A DNA stretch of 64,000 bases from the NCBI RefSeq assembly GCF_009668025.1, contig NZ_WJXZ01000012.1, forward strand, positions 1-64,000, read 5' to 3'. The position numbers and the translations under genes are program-made. This document shows, in pieces, positions 42,181-51,446 of this stretch (its first letter is position 1; each line of letters begins with the position of its first letter). The notes below the pieces were generated by a model. It worked only from the letters and a program-made list of their open reading frames with translations. It made no database searches and had not been told where the DNA came from. The stretch comes from Larkinella terrae (GTDB taxonomy: Bacteria; Bacteroidota; Bacteroidia; Cytophagales; Spirosomataceae).

Positions 42181-43740
42181 ATGCTGGAATTCTTCGACTT
42201 TGTGGTGCAACAGCGGGAGAAACTGGTCGAACAAACCCTGACGCACATCGGCCTGACGTTTCTGTCGCTTTGTCTGGCGTTGCTGATCGGTTTGCCGGTG
42301 GGAATCGCCATCACATATCGCCCGAAACTGGCGACTCTGGTGCTCGGAACAGCGGGAATTCTGCAAACCATTCCAAGCGTTGCCCTGCTCGGTTCGCTCA
42401 TCCCGATTCTGGGCATTGGCGTCGGGCCTGCCATTTTTGCGTTATTCCTGTACGCGCTGCTCCCGATTGTTCGAAATGCTTACGTCGGCATTCAGGAAGT
42501 CAATCCGATGCTGAAAGAAGCGGCTCAGGGCATGGGCATGAACGCGTGGCAGACGTTAATTCGGCTGGAATTGCCGCTGGCGCTACCGGTTATTTTTGCC
42601 GGTATTCGGACGGCTACGGTCATTAACGTGGGTGTGGCCACGCTGGCGGCTTACATCGCGGCTGGTGGTCTGGGTGAGTTTATTTTTGGCGGAATTGCGC
42701 TCAATAACACCCCAATGATTCTGGCGGGAGCCATTCCGGCAGCTTTGCTGGCCCTCCTGCTCGACTTTTTACTGGCCCGATTGCAGCAGTTGCAGGGACT
42801 GAGGTTACGCCGGGTTGCTGCTATTTTCCTATTCATAACGCCCGTGTTATCAGCATTTTACTGGCTGCCCGGAGGCCGTCAGGCGAAATTGACGGCCGGA
42901 TTTGCGCACGAATTTTACGGGCGGGCCGACGGTTATCCGGGGCTGGTTCGGGCTTACGGTTTGCAGCTAACACCCCGGCTCATCGACCAGAATCTGATGT
43001 ACGAAGCGGTTTTTCGCGAACAGGTCGATCTTATCAGCGGGTATTCGACGGACGGGCGAATCAAGGCCTTTGACTTGCGGGTTCTGGAGGACAATAAACA
43101 CGCGTTTCCGCCTTACGAAGCCGCGCTGGTGGTTCGGCAAGGCGTTCTGAATCAGTATCCTGAAGTACCCAAAACGTTGCAGCTGCTGGAAGGAAAACTG
43201 TCGGATTCGGTGATGACGGAGTTGAATTACCACGCCGATTTCCTGCACGAGTCGCCGGAAGCCGTGGCCCGGCGGTTTCTGCAAAAAACCGGGTTGCTGA
43301 TTCCGTCGGTATCGCCCAAACGGCAGGGAAAGATCGTGATTGGCAGCAAGATTTTTACGGAACAATACATTCTGGCCGAGCTGCTGCGGCAGTTGCTCGA
43401 AAACCGCACGGCGCTGGAAGTGGTCACCAAAACCGGTCTGGGCGGTACCAAAATCTGTTTCGACGCGCTCAATGCCGGGAGCATCGACCTCTATCCCGAA
43501 TACACCGGTACCGGTTTGCTCGTCATTCTGCAGCCGCCCCCGGCTCAGGCCGATTCACTGAAATCCGATCCCAAAGCGGTTTTTCAATACGTCAGCCGTG
43601 AATTTCAAAACCGCTACAAATTAAACTGGTTACCACCGCTGGGGTTCAACAATACGTATGCGCTGATGATGCGCCGGAAGCAGGCCGAACAGTTGGGTAT
43701 TCGGTCGATCTCGGATTTGAAGCGGTTTTTGGATCGCTAG
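42181..43740 (+). CDS. Second Opu-type permease/substrate-binding fusion, no adjacent ATPase
   Basis: 519-aa paralogue of the protein at 28747-30306, with the same length and near-identical blocks: EQTLTHIGLTFLSLC at the start, LELPLALPVIFAGIRTATV in the permease and FTEQYILAELLRQLLENRTA plus SIDLYPEYTGTGLLVILQ in the binding domain. The permease part covers about 1-215 and the OpuAC-like domain about 245-519. No ATPase gene is next to it, so it may share the ATPase encoded at 30319-31272. The similarity implies a duplication within about 12 kb. Divergence between the binding domains may reflect different substrate preference. Confidence 0.9.
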   Translation: MLEFFDFVVQQREKLVEQTLTHIGLTFLSLCLALLIGLPVGIAITYRPKLATLVLGTAGILQTIPSVALLGSLIPILGIGVGPAIFALFLYALLPIVRNAYVGIQEVNPMLKEAAQGMGMNAWQTLIRLELPLALPVIFAGIRTATVINVGVATLAAYIAAGGLGEFIFGGIALNNTPMILAGAIPAALLALLLDFLLARLQQLQGLRLRRVAAIFLFITPVLSAFYWLPGGRQAKLTAGFAHEFYGRADGYPGLVRAYGLQLTPRLIDQNLMYEAVFREQVDLISGYSTDGRIKAFDLRVLEDNKHAFPPYEAALVVRQGVLNQYPEVPKTLQLLEGKLSDSVMTELNYHADFLHESPEAVARRFLQKTGLLIPSVSPKRQGKIVIGSKIFTEQYILAELLRQLLENRTALEVVTKTGLGGTKICFDALNAGSIDLYPEYTGTGLLVILQPPPAQADSLKSDPKAVFQYVSREFQNRYKLNWLPPLGFNNTYALMMRRKQAEQLGIRSISDLKRFLDR

Positions 43741-43762
43741 CGGTTTTTAAAAACCCGACTTT

Positions 43763-44866
43763 CTAAATCCGGTATGACTTCAGCCATTGTTTCAAAACCG
43801 CATCGTCCTGAAAGGCCTTCAGGTCATTTTTGAGGTTTTTGATGCTTCGTTTCAACTCCTGCACATCGGTTTTGAAGCTTGATTCCAGTGCGCCGGGCGA
43901 AGAAACGTAGTAAAGCGGTTTTCCACTCAGCGACGAAAGTTGCGATTGCAGGTTATAAAGTTGTTCTTCCAGTTCCCGCGCCTGCTGTTTCAGAATCTTG
44001 TTGTAATACGTCAACTGCTCTTCGGCCAGCGTTTCGAGATGGTTCTGATCGATGCGGTTATATTCCAGTTGCAGCCGCAACAACGCCAGCAGATCGCTCT
44101 TTTCGTAGGCTTCCGTAATCCGCTTCATCACTTCGGTTTTGCGTACCTTTTCATCTTCGTCCGGTTCGCGGTCCGGGTGAAACGCTTTCACCAGATCCAT
44201 GTAAACCGTCCGCACGGCTTTCGTGATGCTGCGTTCTTCCGTCGCTTTTTTGGCTTCCCGCTCCAGTTGCTTTTTCGTTTTCGGCCGTTGCGCACGCCGT
44301 TCTTCGGTTTGCCGCCGGTTTTCTTCGTAAGAAGCCTGTTGTTCTTCCAGCTTTTGCCGCAGCTGTTCGGCTAGTTTTTCCGGCGAACTCAGGTCCGCAT
44401 CCGCATCGAATTCAACCCCAAACATTGCGCCATACATCTGTTTCAGGGTATCCGACGCCAGGTCATCGGCTTCGGCATTGGTGGCGTCGTAACCGTCGGA
44501 ATCGTATTTGTCGTAGATCGGTTTCAGTTCGTCCAGACCGTGTTCGGAAATGAGATCGAACGCCAGATTCAGAATAATGTAGGCCAGTTTTTTGCGTTCG
44601 TTGGCTTTGAAAGGGCCGGAGTCGTGGGCGCGGTCGAAGACGCGAACCAGGTTGGCGCGTTGCTGGTCGTATTCCGTCTGCAACGGCACCAGGTCCTTCT
44701 GAATTTGCTGCTGAATGCGGGTTGCGGTTTCGCGGTAAGTGACCAGGTCTTTCTCCAGCGTCTCGATTTTCCGGGTCAGGCGGTTAAATTCCTTCTGCGA
44801 TTTGGATAACGAATCCGCGTCTTTGGCACTTCCGATTCGGATGATCTGTTGGTGTTGCAGCGCCAT
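43763..44866 (-). CDS. J-domain-like coiled-coil protein
   Basis: 367-aa soluble protein. Residues about 18-75 and 160-215 are long charged helices likely to form coiled coils, and 280-350 has another (EEQLYNLQSQLSSLSG). In the middle, VRTVYMDLVKAFHPDREPDEDE (described from residue 218) followed by RITEAYEKSDLLALLRLQLEY is a J-domain core with the His-Pro-Asp triad at 230-232, which stimulates Hsp70/DnaK ATPase. There is no Gly/Phe or zinc-finger region, so it is not DnaJ itself but a specialised J-protein. It borders the AT-rich island and is transcribed away from it. Confidence 0.8.
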   Translation of the reverse strand: MALQHQQIIRIGSAKDADSLSKSQKEFNRLTRKIETLEKDLVTYRETATRIQQQIQKDLVPLQTEYDQQRANLVRVFDRAHDSGPFKANERKKLAYIILNLAFDLISEHGLDELKPIYDKYDSDGYDATNAEADDLASDTLKQMYGAMFGVEFDADADLSSPEKLAEQLRQKLEEQQASYEENRRQTEERRAQRPKTKKQLEREAKKATEERSITKAVRTVYMDLVKAFHPDREPDEDEKVRKTEVMKRITEAYEKSDLLALLRLQLEYNRIDQNHLETLAEEQLTYYNKILKQQARELEEQLYNLQSQLSSLSGKPLYYVSSPGALESSFKTDVQELKRSIKNLKNDLKAFQDDAVLKQWLKSYRI

Positions 44867-45193
44867 TGGGGATCAGATTGGATATTTGCAAAAGTAAGAA
44901 AAAGGAAAAGGACAGTTAGGCCAAATTTTTGTTTTCCAGGATTATAGGTTTAATGTGTGATAGACTTGGATCGGTAAAGGCATACGATTACCTCCGATCG
45001 CAAATCGTATGTGAAGATCATCACTTCCGGTCAATCTTTGCTAAATAATTTGCATGTCGTTACAATTCACCTTCTCATTTTGTAAAAAAAACATAAATTG
45101 ACAGTCTAATCAATTTAGTAGCTAGCATTGGAAGATGCTATTGTAATCTTCGGTACCGTTTGCCATTAGTCCCACCAAAAAGTTAAGACGACG
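44867..45193. other. A/T-rich non-coding stretch upstream of the island genes
   Basis: No gene seen. It contains a 9-bp inverted repeat CATACGATT (44981-44989) / AATCGTATG (45003-45011) with a 13-base loop and no T-tract, so an operator is more likely than a terminator. The base composition becomes clearly more A/T-rich here than in the preceding gene. It should hold the promoter of the 907-aa gene, but I see no exact TAnnTTTG box. Confidence 0.4.
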
Positions 45194-47917
45194 ATGTTCG
45201 ATTTGAATAAAGACATTGACAAGTACAAGGGTATCCCTCCGTATGCAAGCGAACACTATGGTGTATATCAACCGTTGTTAGGCTGGACATCAAAATTATC
45301 CACACAATGGGTTCGAAATGGTGGTACGATAGTCGATTCGCGAATTAAACAAATTTTAGATGGCAGAATCACGCCTGGGCCACTGGAGGTAAAAAATGCT
45401 TCTGACCCTCGCGAATGGATGGTTACCCCTCTGGGGATTGGGCAAAGCACCTCCCCTTATAAAGTATTTATAACCAAAGATTTAGATAGCGTATTATTAA
45501 AGCTTGTATTAATTCCGCTACAAACCTATGTGAACTCTAATGGGAAATTGCCACTAGGAGATAAGTGGGCTCAAGTTGTTGGGAAAGACATTATCATGCA
45601 CCCTCAAAATGGGCTTTTGCTCCAAGCTAATAACATTCATCGATCCCGGCTCTATCAAGAAATGATAGCTCAGTCCGCTGGGCAGCCCATTACCGACCAA
45701 ATGCGAATCAGTGTTTCGGCAAAGCATCTCAAACTCATGCAGTATGAGTCTCAGATTGCTACTTTTCTGCTTTTTTGCCTAGAAAGTCAGGAAAATTTGA
45801 GCCCGAGTGAGCTAAATCAACTTTTTTCGGTGCAGGTTGCTCCACCTCTGAGTGATTTATTTCGTTCAACTGATCCTTTATCAACGATTGACCCAAATGA
45901 TAAAAGTGGCTCTTTATCTCCGGTCGGTTTTGTACATCTGTTCCGTCAATATTTTTTTGATCTGGGAACGTTTCTGGGAGAACCGGTTGAGCATGTATGG
46001 CTGGCACCGGGAACATCCATCGAGCTTATTGAAGTAAGTACCCGCAAAACCATCGTGGAGCGTACACAGGAGCAATTTCAGGAAATGACTACCCGTACGG
46101 AACAAAGTACTGAGGTTAAAGATGAACTCAGCGACGCTGTTAAAACCGAGAACAGTCGTAGCACCAAACTCGGCATAACCACAACGCAAAGTATCACCTA
46201 TCCGGTTTATCAGGGTACTGCAACAGCCAGCTTTGGCACAGAAACGACCCGTAAGGACGCCCGTGAAACCAGTCACAAACAAAATCGTGAACAAGCCGAA
46301 AAACTCTCCTCAGAAATTAAGCAAAGTTTTAAATCGGTCTTTAAAACGACTACCGAAATTACGGATACGCGAAGCCGACGTTACTTACTTCAGAATCAAA
46401 CTGGCAATCTGATCAATTATGAATTACGGCGTAAGATGCGTCGGGTTGGGGTTCAGATGCAAGATTTGGGTACACGGTTGTGCTGGCAGGTATTTATCGA
46501 TGATGCTGGAGCTAAGCTGGGACTTGCCGAACTGGTTCACTTTGCGGAATCGCCGGATTTGGCCGATCTAAAGCAACCCGAAATAGGTCCACCTCCGGCT
46601 AATATTGTAAAAAAAGTAACCTTGCCAATTCCATTCTCTCCGATTCTCAACTATAGCAACTGGAAGGCGAACTATGAATATTGGCATCAGGATCTTTCAG
46701 GAAACTACGCTGGCAAGCATATTGGCTTGATCAAAGGTGATGATAATGATGATGACAGTAACATCATTATGGGACCATTCAATTTCAAGTTCGATCCGCC
46801 CCAAAGTAATTATGAACTCACTGATGACATCCGTATTCTGGGTCCCCAGAACAACAAACAATGCATTGTTAAAGAAGTAAAACGCAAAACGGACGGTTCA
46901 TTTGATCTAATCCTGCAGTTCGTAAATTTTGGGAGTGAAAACAGCCTTAATCTGGATGTAGAACTCGTTTTCAAGCCCCAATCTACTGCTTTTACGGATT
47001 ACGTAGCCAACAAGAAAGTAGCTCAGGCCAAATATGACGCAGAAAAGAGTCAGTTAATCAGAAAAAGCTTTTTAGAGAATGTGCGTGAGCGGATTAAAGA
47101 TGCGAGGAGTATCAAAGAACGCCCATCCTGGGATTTGAGGGAAGAAGAACGGACTATTATCTATCGAAATCTGATTCAAAAATTGATGCTTGACAGTTGG
47201 GCCATTGCAACGAATAATCCTAAGGATGAAGCTAACTCCCGACTTAGCCATGTCCGTTCAGAAATCATTCGCGCCATATTCGATGTAGACGGTATGCTTT
47301 ATTTTGTCGCCCCAGAATGGTGGATGCCCCGTCGACATGCTAGCCAGTTCAATCCGGGCGTCAACGTGGGTGACGCCACTATTAATCTCACCGATAATGA
47401 CGTCGTTAAATGGGACGATATTGAGACGCGACCCGACAACTATAAAATTACGGAGGATTCGCCTACGGCCAAATTGGGCAGCTCTTTAGGCTGGTTACTA
47501 CAACTTGACGGCGATAATCTCAGAAATGCCTTTTTAAATGCGCCCTGGGTTAAAGCCGTTATTCCGATTCGGCCCGGCCGGGAAAAAGCCGCTCTGAATT
47601 GGCTCAGAACCATTGAAGGACATGAAAATGACGGATGGGATAGCCCTTATCTGGGTAACGCTGACGAAGATGCCGAGTTTATTGGCAAAACCGTCGGAGA
47701 AGTTTTGGAAATTGTAGCGGACCGAATGGAGAAGGAAAATGGCTCTATCAAGAGCGTGCTGGAAACTGATAAGGTTTTTGAGACGGGTTTCAATTACCTC
47801 GCCGGCGGTTTTGACGCTGGCTTACCAGCAAATCAGGTGTTTAGTCAATGGATTTCCATTCTTCCAACAGACCAGATTGTTGCGGCTGACTATAAACCCA
47901 CCGATCTGGAAATATGA
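45194..47917 (+). CDS. Large protein of unknown function (907 aa) in an AT-rich island
   Basis: No signal peptide or membrane helix is obvious. The N terminus (YKGIPPYASEHYGVYQPLLGW) looks conserved-like. At about 268-290 a proline/glycine turn, WLAPGTSIELIEVSTRKT, is followed by a Thr/Ser/Glu-rich stretch (about 290-395) with heptad-like charge patterning. Then comes a compact basic block LRRKMRRVGVQMQDLGTRLCWQ (from about 411) and DAGAKLGLAELVHFAE. A second charged helix region lies at about 605-650, and Trp/Pro-rich VAPEWWMPRRHAS at about 700. The middle part recalls long fibre-like or pore-forming proteins, but I do not recognise a family. The next gene follows on the same strand after 91 bases. 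Codon use is more A/T-rich than in neighbours. Confidence 0.8.
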   Translation: MFDLNKDIDKYKGIPPYASEHYGVYQPLLGWTSKLSTQWVRNGGTIVDSRIKQILDGRITPGPLEVKNASDPREWMVTPLGIGQSTSPYKVFITKDLDSVLLKLVLIPLQTYVNSNGKLPLGDKWAQVVGKDIIMHPQNGLLLQANNIHRSRLYQEMIAQSAGQPITDQMRISVSAKHLKLMQYESQIATFLLFCLESQENLSPSELNQLFSVQVAPPLSDLFRSTDPLSTIDPNDKSGSLSPVGFVHLFRQYFFDLGTFLGEPVEHVWLAPGTSIELIEVSTRKTIVERTQEQFQEMTTRTEQSTEVKDELSDAVKTENSRSTKLGITTTQSITYPVYQGTATASFGTETTRKDARETSHKQNREQAEKLSSEIKQSFKSVFKTTTEITDTRSRRYLLQNQTGNLINYELRRKMRRVGVQMQDLGTRLCWQVFIDDAGAKLGLAELVHFAESPDLADLKQPEIGPPPANIVKKVTLPIPFSPILNYSNWKANYEYWHQDLSGNYAGKHIGLIKGDDNDDDSNIIMGPFNFKFDPPQSNYELTDDIRILGPQNNKQCIVKEVKRKTDGSFDLILQFVNFGSENSLNLDVELVFKPQSTAFTDYVANKKVAQAKYDAEKSQLIRKSFLENVRERIKDARSIKERPSWDLREEERTIIYRNLIQKLMLDSWAIATNNPKDEANSRLSHVRSEIIRAIFDVDGMLYFVAPEWWMPRRHASQFNPGVNVGDATINLTDNDVVKWDDIETRPDNYKITEDSPTAKLGSSLGWLLQLDGDNLRNAFLNAPWVKAVIPIRPGREKAALNWLRTIEGHENDGWDSPYLGNADEDAEFIGKTVGEVLEIVADRMEKENGSIKSVLETDKVFETGFNYLAGGFDAGLPANQVFSQWISILPTDQIVAADYKPTDLEI

Positions 47918-48008
47918 AAAGCCTTTATAGAATTTTATAGCTTTCAATAGTTTTCGTTAAGTGTAAAATGGGCAATAATAATTCAGAACTTAATCATTCG
48001 TCGCTAAA

Positions 48009-49292
48009 ATGGATAAAAGTAATGATAAATCCTTAGAGTTTGATGCCTATTTTATTGATGAATTCGGCCTGATTAATGACTCGACTAATGTAAATGAGCC
48101 GGAAAGAATTGGGCTACATAAAAATATTTTTACCGGACTTATCAAATCCGGCACAGCAATTATAGAAGAGGGCCAGTCGGGAAAGATTGAGCTGCCCAAT
48201 ATGGCTGATCCTGTCAGCAATCCTATGTTGAAAGGAAAATCTACTTATACGCGCAACCCCATTGAGAAGCATGGATTAAAGCACACTTTTCACTATTATT
48301 TCGGAAAAGAAGTACAGGACTATTTTGAAACCTTAAAAAAAAATAAAGCAGCTAAATGGGATTCCAAGCAGGTTATACATTTATCATTACTATTTGCTGT
48401 AGGGACCGAATTGAACCGACATGGTTTACGAACTTTCTTCAAAAATACCACTGAATTAACAGGTGTTATTGTTATCCCGGGAATCGAACCAGGATTTTAT
48501 AATAACAAAGGCAGATGGGGAATCGCTATTAGCGACAGTAAAATCAAAGACTTATTAAACAATTATTTTCAGCAAGATGTGCCTTATGAGATCAATATAA
48601 TTGCGGCTTACAGTACGGGTATCAATGGGATCAACCAGGCCGTCCTGAATGATATTATCGATCTAAAGCATATAAAAAGAGTAATTTTTTATGATTGTCT
48701 CTCTGCTCAGTTTGAATCTGGCTTTGCGGAAAAAACTATTAAGAAATTAAAAAAAAATAACCCCAAAATACATGTTATAATTTACTGGACTTCCATTGAG
48801 GGAAACACGATAACACCAGACAAAAATCACCTGATAGTTGTCCAGAACCTAAGGCCAACTGTTTCTACTTTTGAGAATGTAATTAAGCTTCAAGGTCTTA
48901 AATGGTATCGCTGCTTAATCTGCAGCCGGATCATCCAGGCGGGTATTCAAGAAAACCTTCTTAATTTATCATCCCAAGCTAAAGATAATTTTCTTGAACT
49001 GGAAGCAACATTACCCCCCCGAGGTTCTATGATTAGTGATGAAGCTATCTTTAAACGCTTTCAAGGTTCAACTCTAGCTTCAAATAAGACGGTTTTAGAG
49101 AATTGGTACAACAAAAACAAAGCAATAGTTGAAAAATTTTATCGCTTTCTCGATAATTCGTCCGGTAATTTCCCCCCTATTATAAAGCAAATCTGGAACA
49201 ACGCCATGTTAGGTTATTACGGGAATGTTGCTGAAGAAGTCCATGATTTATTATTGCCCGAATTTGGGTGGGAGTATTTACCTTATTCATGA
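48009..49292 (+). CDS. Unknown 427-aa protein, possible hydrolase-like fold
   Basis: Strongly A/T-rich gene downstream of the 907-aa gene and probably co-transcribed. There is no signal peptide. A Rossmann-like stretch runs GVIVIPGIEPGFYNN (about 152-166), YEINIIAAYSTGINGINQAVL (from 193, containing A-Y-S-T-G at 200-204, like an alpha/beta-hydrolase nucleophile elbow with Ala in place of the first Gly), then RVIFYDCLSA (224-233) and HVIIYWTSIEG. This order of strands with Ser then Asp fits a serine hydrolase, but a catalytic His is not assigned and the match could be chance. The pair could be an effector with a delivery or structural partner; this is speculation. Confidence 0.75.
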   Translation: MDKSNDKSLEFDAYFIDEFGLINDSTNVNEPERIGLHKNIFTGLIKSGTAIIEEGQSGKIELPNMADPVSNPMLKGKSTYTRNPIEKHGLKHTFHYYFGKEVQDYFETLKKNKAAKWDSKQVIHLSLLFAVGTELNRHGLRTFFKNTTELTGVIVIPGIEPGFYNNKGRWGIAISDSKIKDLLNNYFQQDVPYEINIIAAYSTGINGINQAVLNDIIDLKHIKRVIFYDCLSAQFESGFAEKTIKKLKKNNPKIHVIIYWTSIEGNTITPDKNHLIVVQNLRPTVSTFENVIKLQGLKWYRCLICSRIIQAGIQENLLNLSSQAKDNFLELEATLPPRGSMISDEAIFKRFQGSTLASNKTVLENWYNKNKAIVEKFYRFLDNSSGNFPPIIKQIWNNAMLGYYGNVAEEVHDLLLPEFGWEYLPYS

Positions 49293-49317
49293 TATTACAT
49301 GGAGCACATCAACTGAT

Positions 49318-50436
49318 GAAATTTCCTGGAAGTATGCGCAGCGACCGCTGTTTCAACCCCGGTTTTTGCGGCTGATCCGAAACCCGCCCCACGCGACAAA
49401 GTCCCTGCCGAGGTCAATTTTACCGGCGACAGCATCCACCTTTCGCCCGCCGAATACGCTCAGTTACTCGCCCAGTTGACCCAGAAAGGCACGGTTCAGG
49501 CCGATTTGTATTCCCTGCACGGCTGCGTGGCAGAACTGGGAACCAAATTTGCCCGAATGCGGGGAAAACCGAGTGCTATTTTTATGTCCACCGGCACGTT
49601 AGCCAACCACCTGGCTATCCGGACGCTGGCGGGAAAGAACAGCCGCGTGATTGTGCAGAATGAAAGCCATGTGTATTGTGATACCGGCGATAGTAGCCAG
49701 ACCCTGAGTCAGTTGAATCTGATCCCGTTGGGCGCTAACAAGGCTACTTTTACATTGAAAGAAGTGCAGGAGGTACTGGAAAAAAACGCTATCTGGCGCG
49801 TGGCGCGGAAAGTGGGCGTTATTTCGATCGAATCGCCCGTTCGTCAGCGACGCGGGGAGCTTTTTGATCTTCAACAGATGAAAAAACCTGCGAGTTTGCC
49901 CGATTAAACTTCACCTCGACGGTGCCCGGTTGTTTATGGAGTCGGCCTACACCGGTATTTCTCCGGCCGACTATGCGGCTCCCTTCGATACGGTGAATGT
50001 GTCGCTCTATAAATATTTCAATGCCGCTTCGGGGCAATTCTGGTCGGACCGAAGGAGTTGATCGAGCCAATGTACCATGACCGGCGAAGGTTTGGGTCGG
50101 GTTTACCGCAAGCCTGGCCGTTTGCGCTGCATGACGCCGACGGTTCTCAGGAACGGTATCAACAGGCCGTCAAAACGTCGGAGGAACTGATCCAGAAGTT
50201 GAGCAAACACTCCGGTTTTGAGGTCGAGCGTGTACCGTCCGGCAGTAATATTTTTTCGCTGGTGGTCAAAGACAGGGATTTGAAAGCCTATGCAGCTCAA
50301 TTTAAAAAAACGGGGCGTTACGGTTTTGCCGCCCGCAACACCGTCCAATCGGCTCACGATGCAGGGCAACAAAACCGTCGGCCAGTTGTCGGCGCAGCAA
50401 TTGGAAGGCATCTTTGTGGAATCGCTGATTTGTTAG
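49318..50436 (+). pseudogene. Threonine aldolase family pseudogene, 5' truncated, three frameshifts
   Basis: Remnant of a PLP enzyme of the beta-eliminating lyase/threonine aldolase family. It starts inside a signal peptide (AATAVSTPVFAADPKP) with no start codon. The frame runs through LYSLHGCVAELGTKFARMRG and FMSTGTLANHLAIRT to a stop at 49907. The next frame continues KLHLDGARLFMES and VSLYKYFNAASG, which holds the PLP Lys, to about 50033. The third frame continues ILVGPKELIEPMYH to about 50310. The fourth continues VTVLPPATPSNRLTMQGNK to TAG at 50434-50436. Shifts near G and A runs suggest single-base losses. The missing 5' end abuts the AT-rich island, so the island probably replaced it. 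Confidence 0.85.
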
Positions 50437-51323
50437 CCAACTCTCTTCGCAATATAAATCTGGACAATCACCAGAACGGCGACGCCGTATTCAAGCCAGC
50501 CAATCGTTTCACCCAGGAGCCAGGCCGAAAAAGTCAGGGTTAAAAACGTTTGTAAAAGCTGCACCTGCGACACCAGCGCAACACCACCCAGCGCCAACCC
50601 TTTGTACCAGGGCACAAAGCCAAAAAGCTGGCTCAGTAAGGTCACGTAAATCATGGCGATAACCGCCGAATCGTGGATGACAACCGGCGGTTGATACACC
50701 CACGAAACCGCCGTTGCAGGCAGGCTGACGGGCAGCATAACGACCAGCGCCCCGCAAATGACGTCCAGGCCGGAGAGGCTTCGGGTAAGTTTTGCCCCCA
50801 GCGTGTAGCCAACTGCCGCCGAGAGAGCCGCTCCGAGCAGAAGCAGATCGGCAGCCTGAAGCCGGACCTGATCGCGAAGCATCACGTACGCCAAAACCGT
50901 CAGACAACCGCTGGCCGAAACGATCCAGAAAGCGGTCCGGTGCGACTCGCGGTTAATAACCGCTCCCAGAATGGCCGTGATCAGCGGCAACAGCGCCAGG
51001 ACAATTCCCGCGTGGGACGAGGATGTTGTATGCAATGCCAGGCTGGTGAGCAACGGAAAACCGAGGGCCACACCCAGCGAAATGCCCGCCAGCGTCCGAA
51101 AATGCCGTTTTATCAGATGCAACCGGCCCTGTCGGACCAGCAGGGCAAATGACACCAGACCCGCTCCCGAAACGCGGCCGAAGGTGAGAAGCCAGGGATT
51201 GAAACTGGCGAGCGCCAGCTTGGTCATCGGCATGGTGAAACTAAAACAGACGACCCCAACGAATCCCAGCAGCAAACCCAATTGTTTCGACGTCAACCCC
51301 CGATCGACTACTCCCGTTTTCAT
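50433..51323 (-). CDS. EamA/DMT family transporter
   Basis: 296-aa inner-membrane protein with ten hydrophobic segments in two related halves, each an EamA domain: LGLLLGFVGVVCFSFTMPM at the start of the first (about 14-32) and LLLLGAALSAAVGYTLGAKL at the start of the second. Members move small metabolites such as amino acids or their derivatives; the substrate here is unknown. The frame is open to 51389, but ATG 51323 (MKTGVVDRG) begins just before the first segment. Its stop overlaps the end of the convergent aldolase pseudogene by four bases. Confidence 0.88.
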   Translation of the reverse strand: MKTGVVDRGLTSKQLGLLLGFVGVVCFSFTMPMTKLALASFNPWLLTFGRVSGAGLVSFALLVRQGRLHLIKRHFRTLAGISLGVALGFPLLTSLALHTTSSSHAGIVLALLPLITAILGAVINRESHRTAFWIVSASGCLTVLAYVMLRDQVRLQAADLLLLGAALSAAVGYTLGAKLTRSLSGLDVICGALVVMLPVSLPATAVSWVYQPPVVIHDSAVIAMIYVTLLSQLFGFVPWYKGLALGGVALVSQVQLLQTFLTLTFSAWLLGETIGWLEYGVAVLVIVQIYIAKRVG

Positions 51324-51446
51324 GCGCCCAAGGTACGGAGAATGCGTCGATCCGACCGAACAAAAATCGAAAATCCTGGTCAGCACCAAGATTTTCTACC
51401 AAAACCGGGTGCAATTTTGCTTCGTAAACAAACAACTACGAAGAAC

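Noticed and set aside
49476-49907. Separate 143-aa protein
   Set aside because: It is the first surviving segment of the threonine aldolase pseudogene; the following segments continue the same family in other frames.
50058-50543. Separate 161-aa protein
   Set aside because: It combines the third aldolase segment with out-of-frame sequence reaching into the convergent EamA gene.
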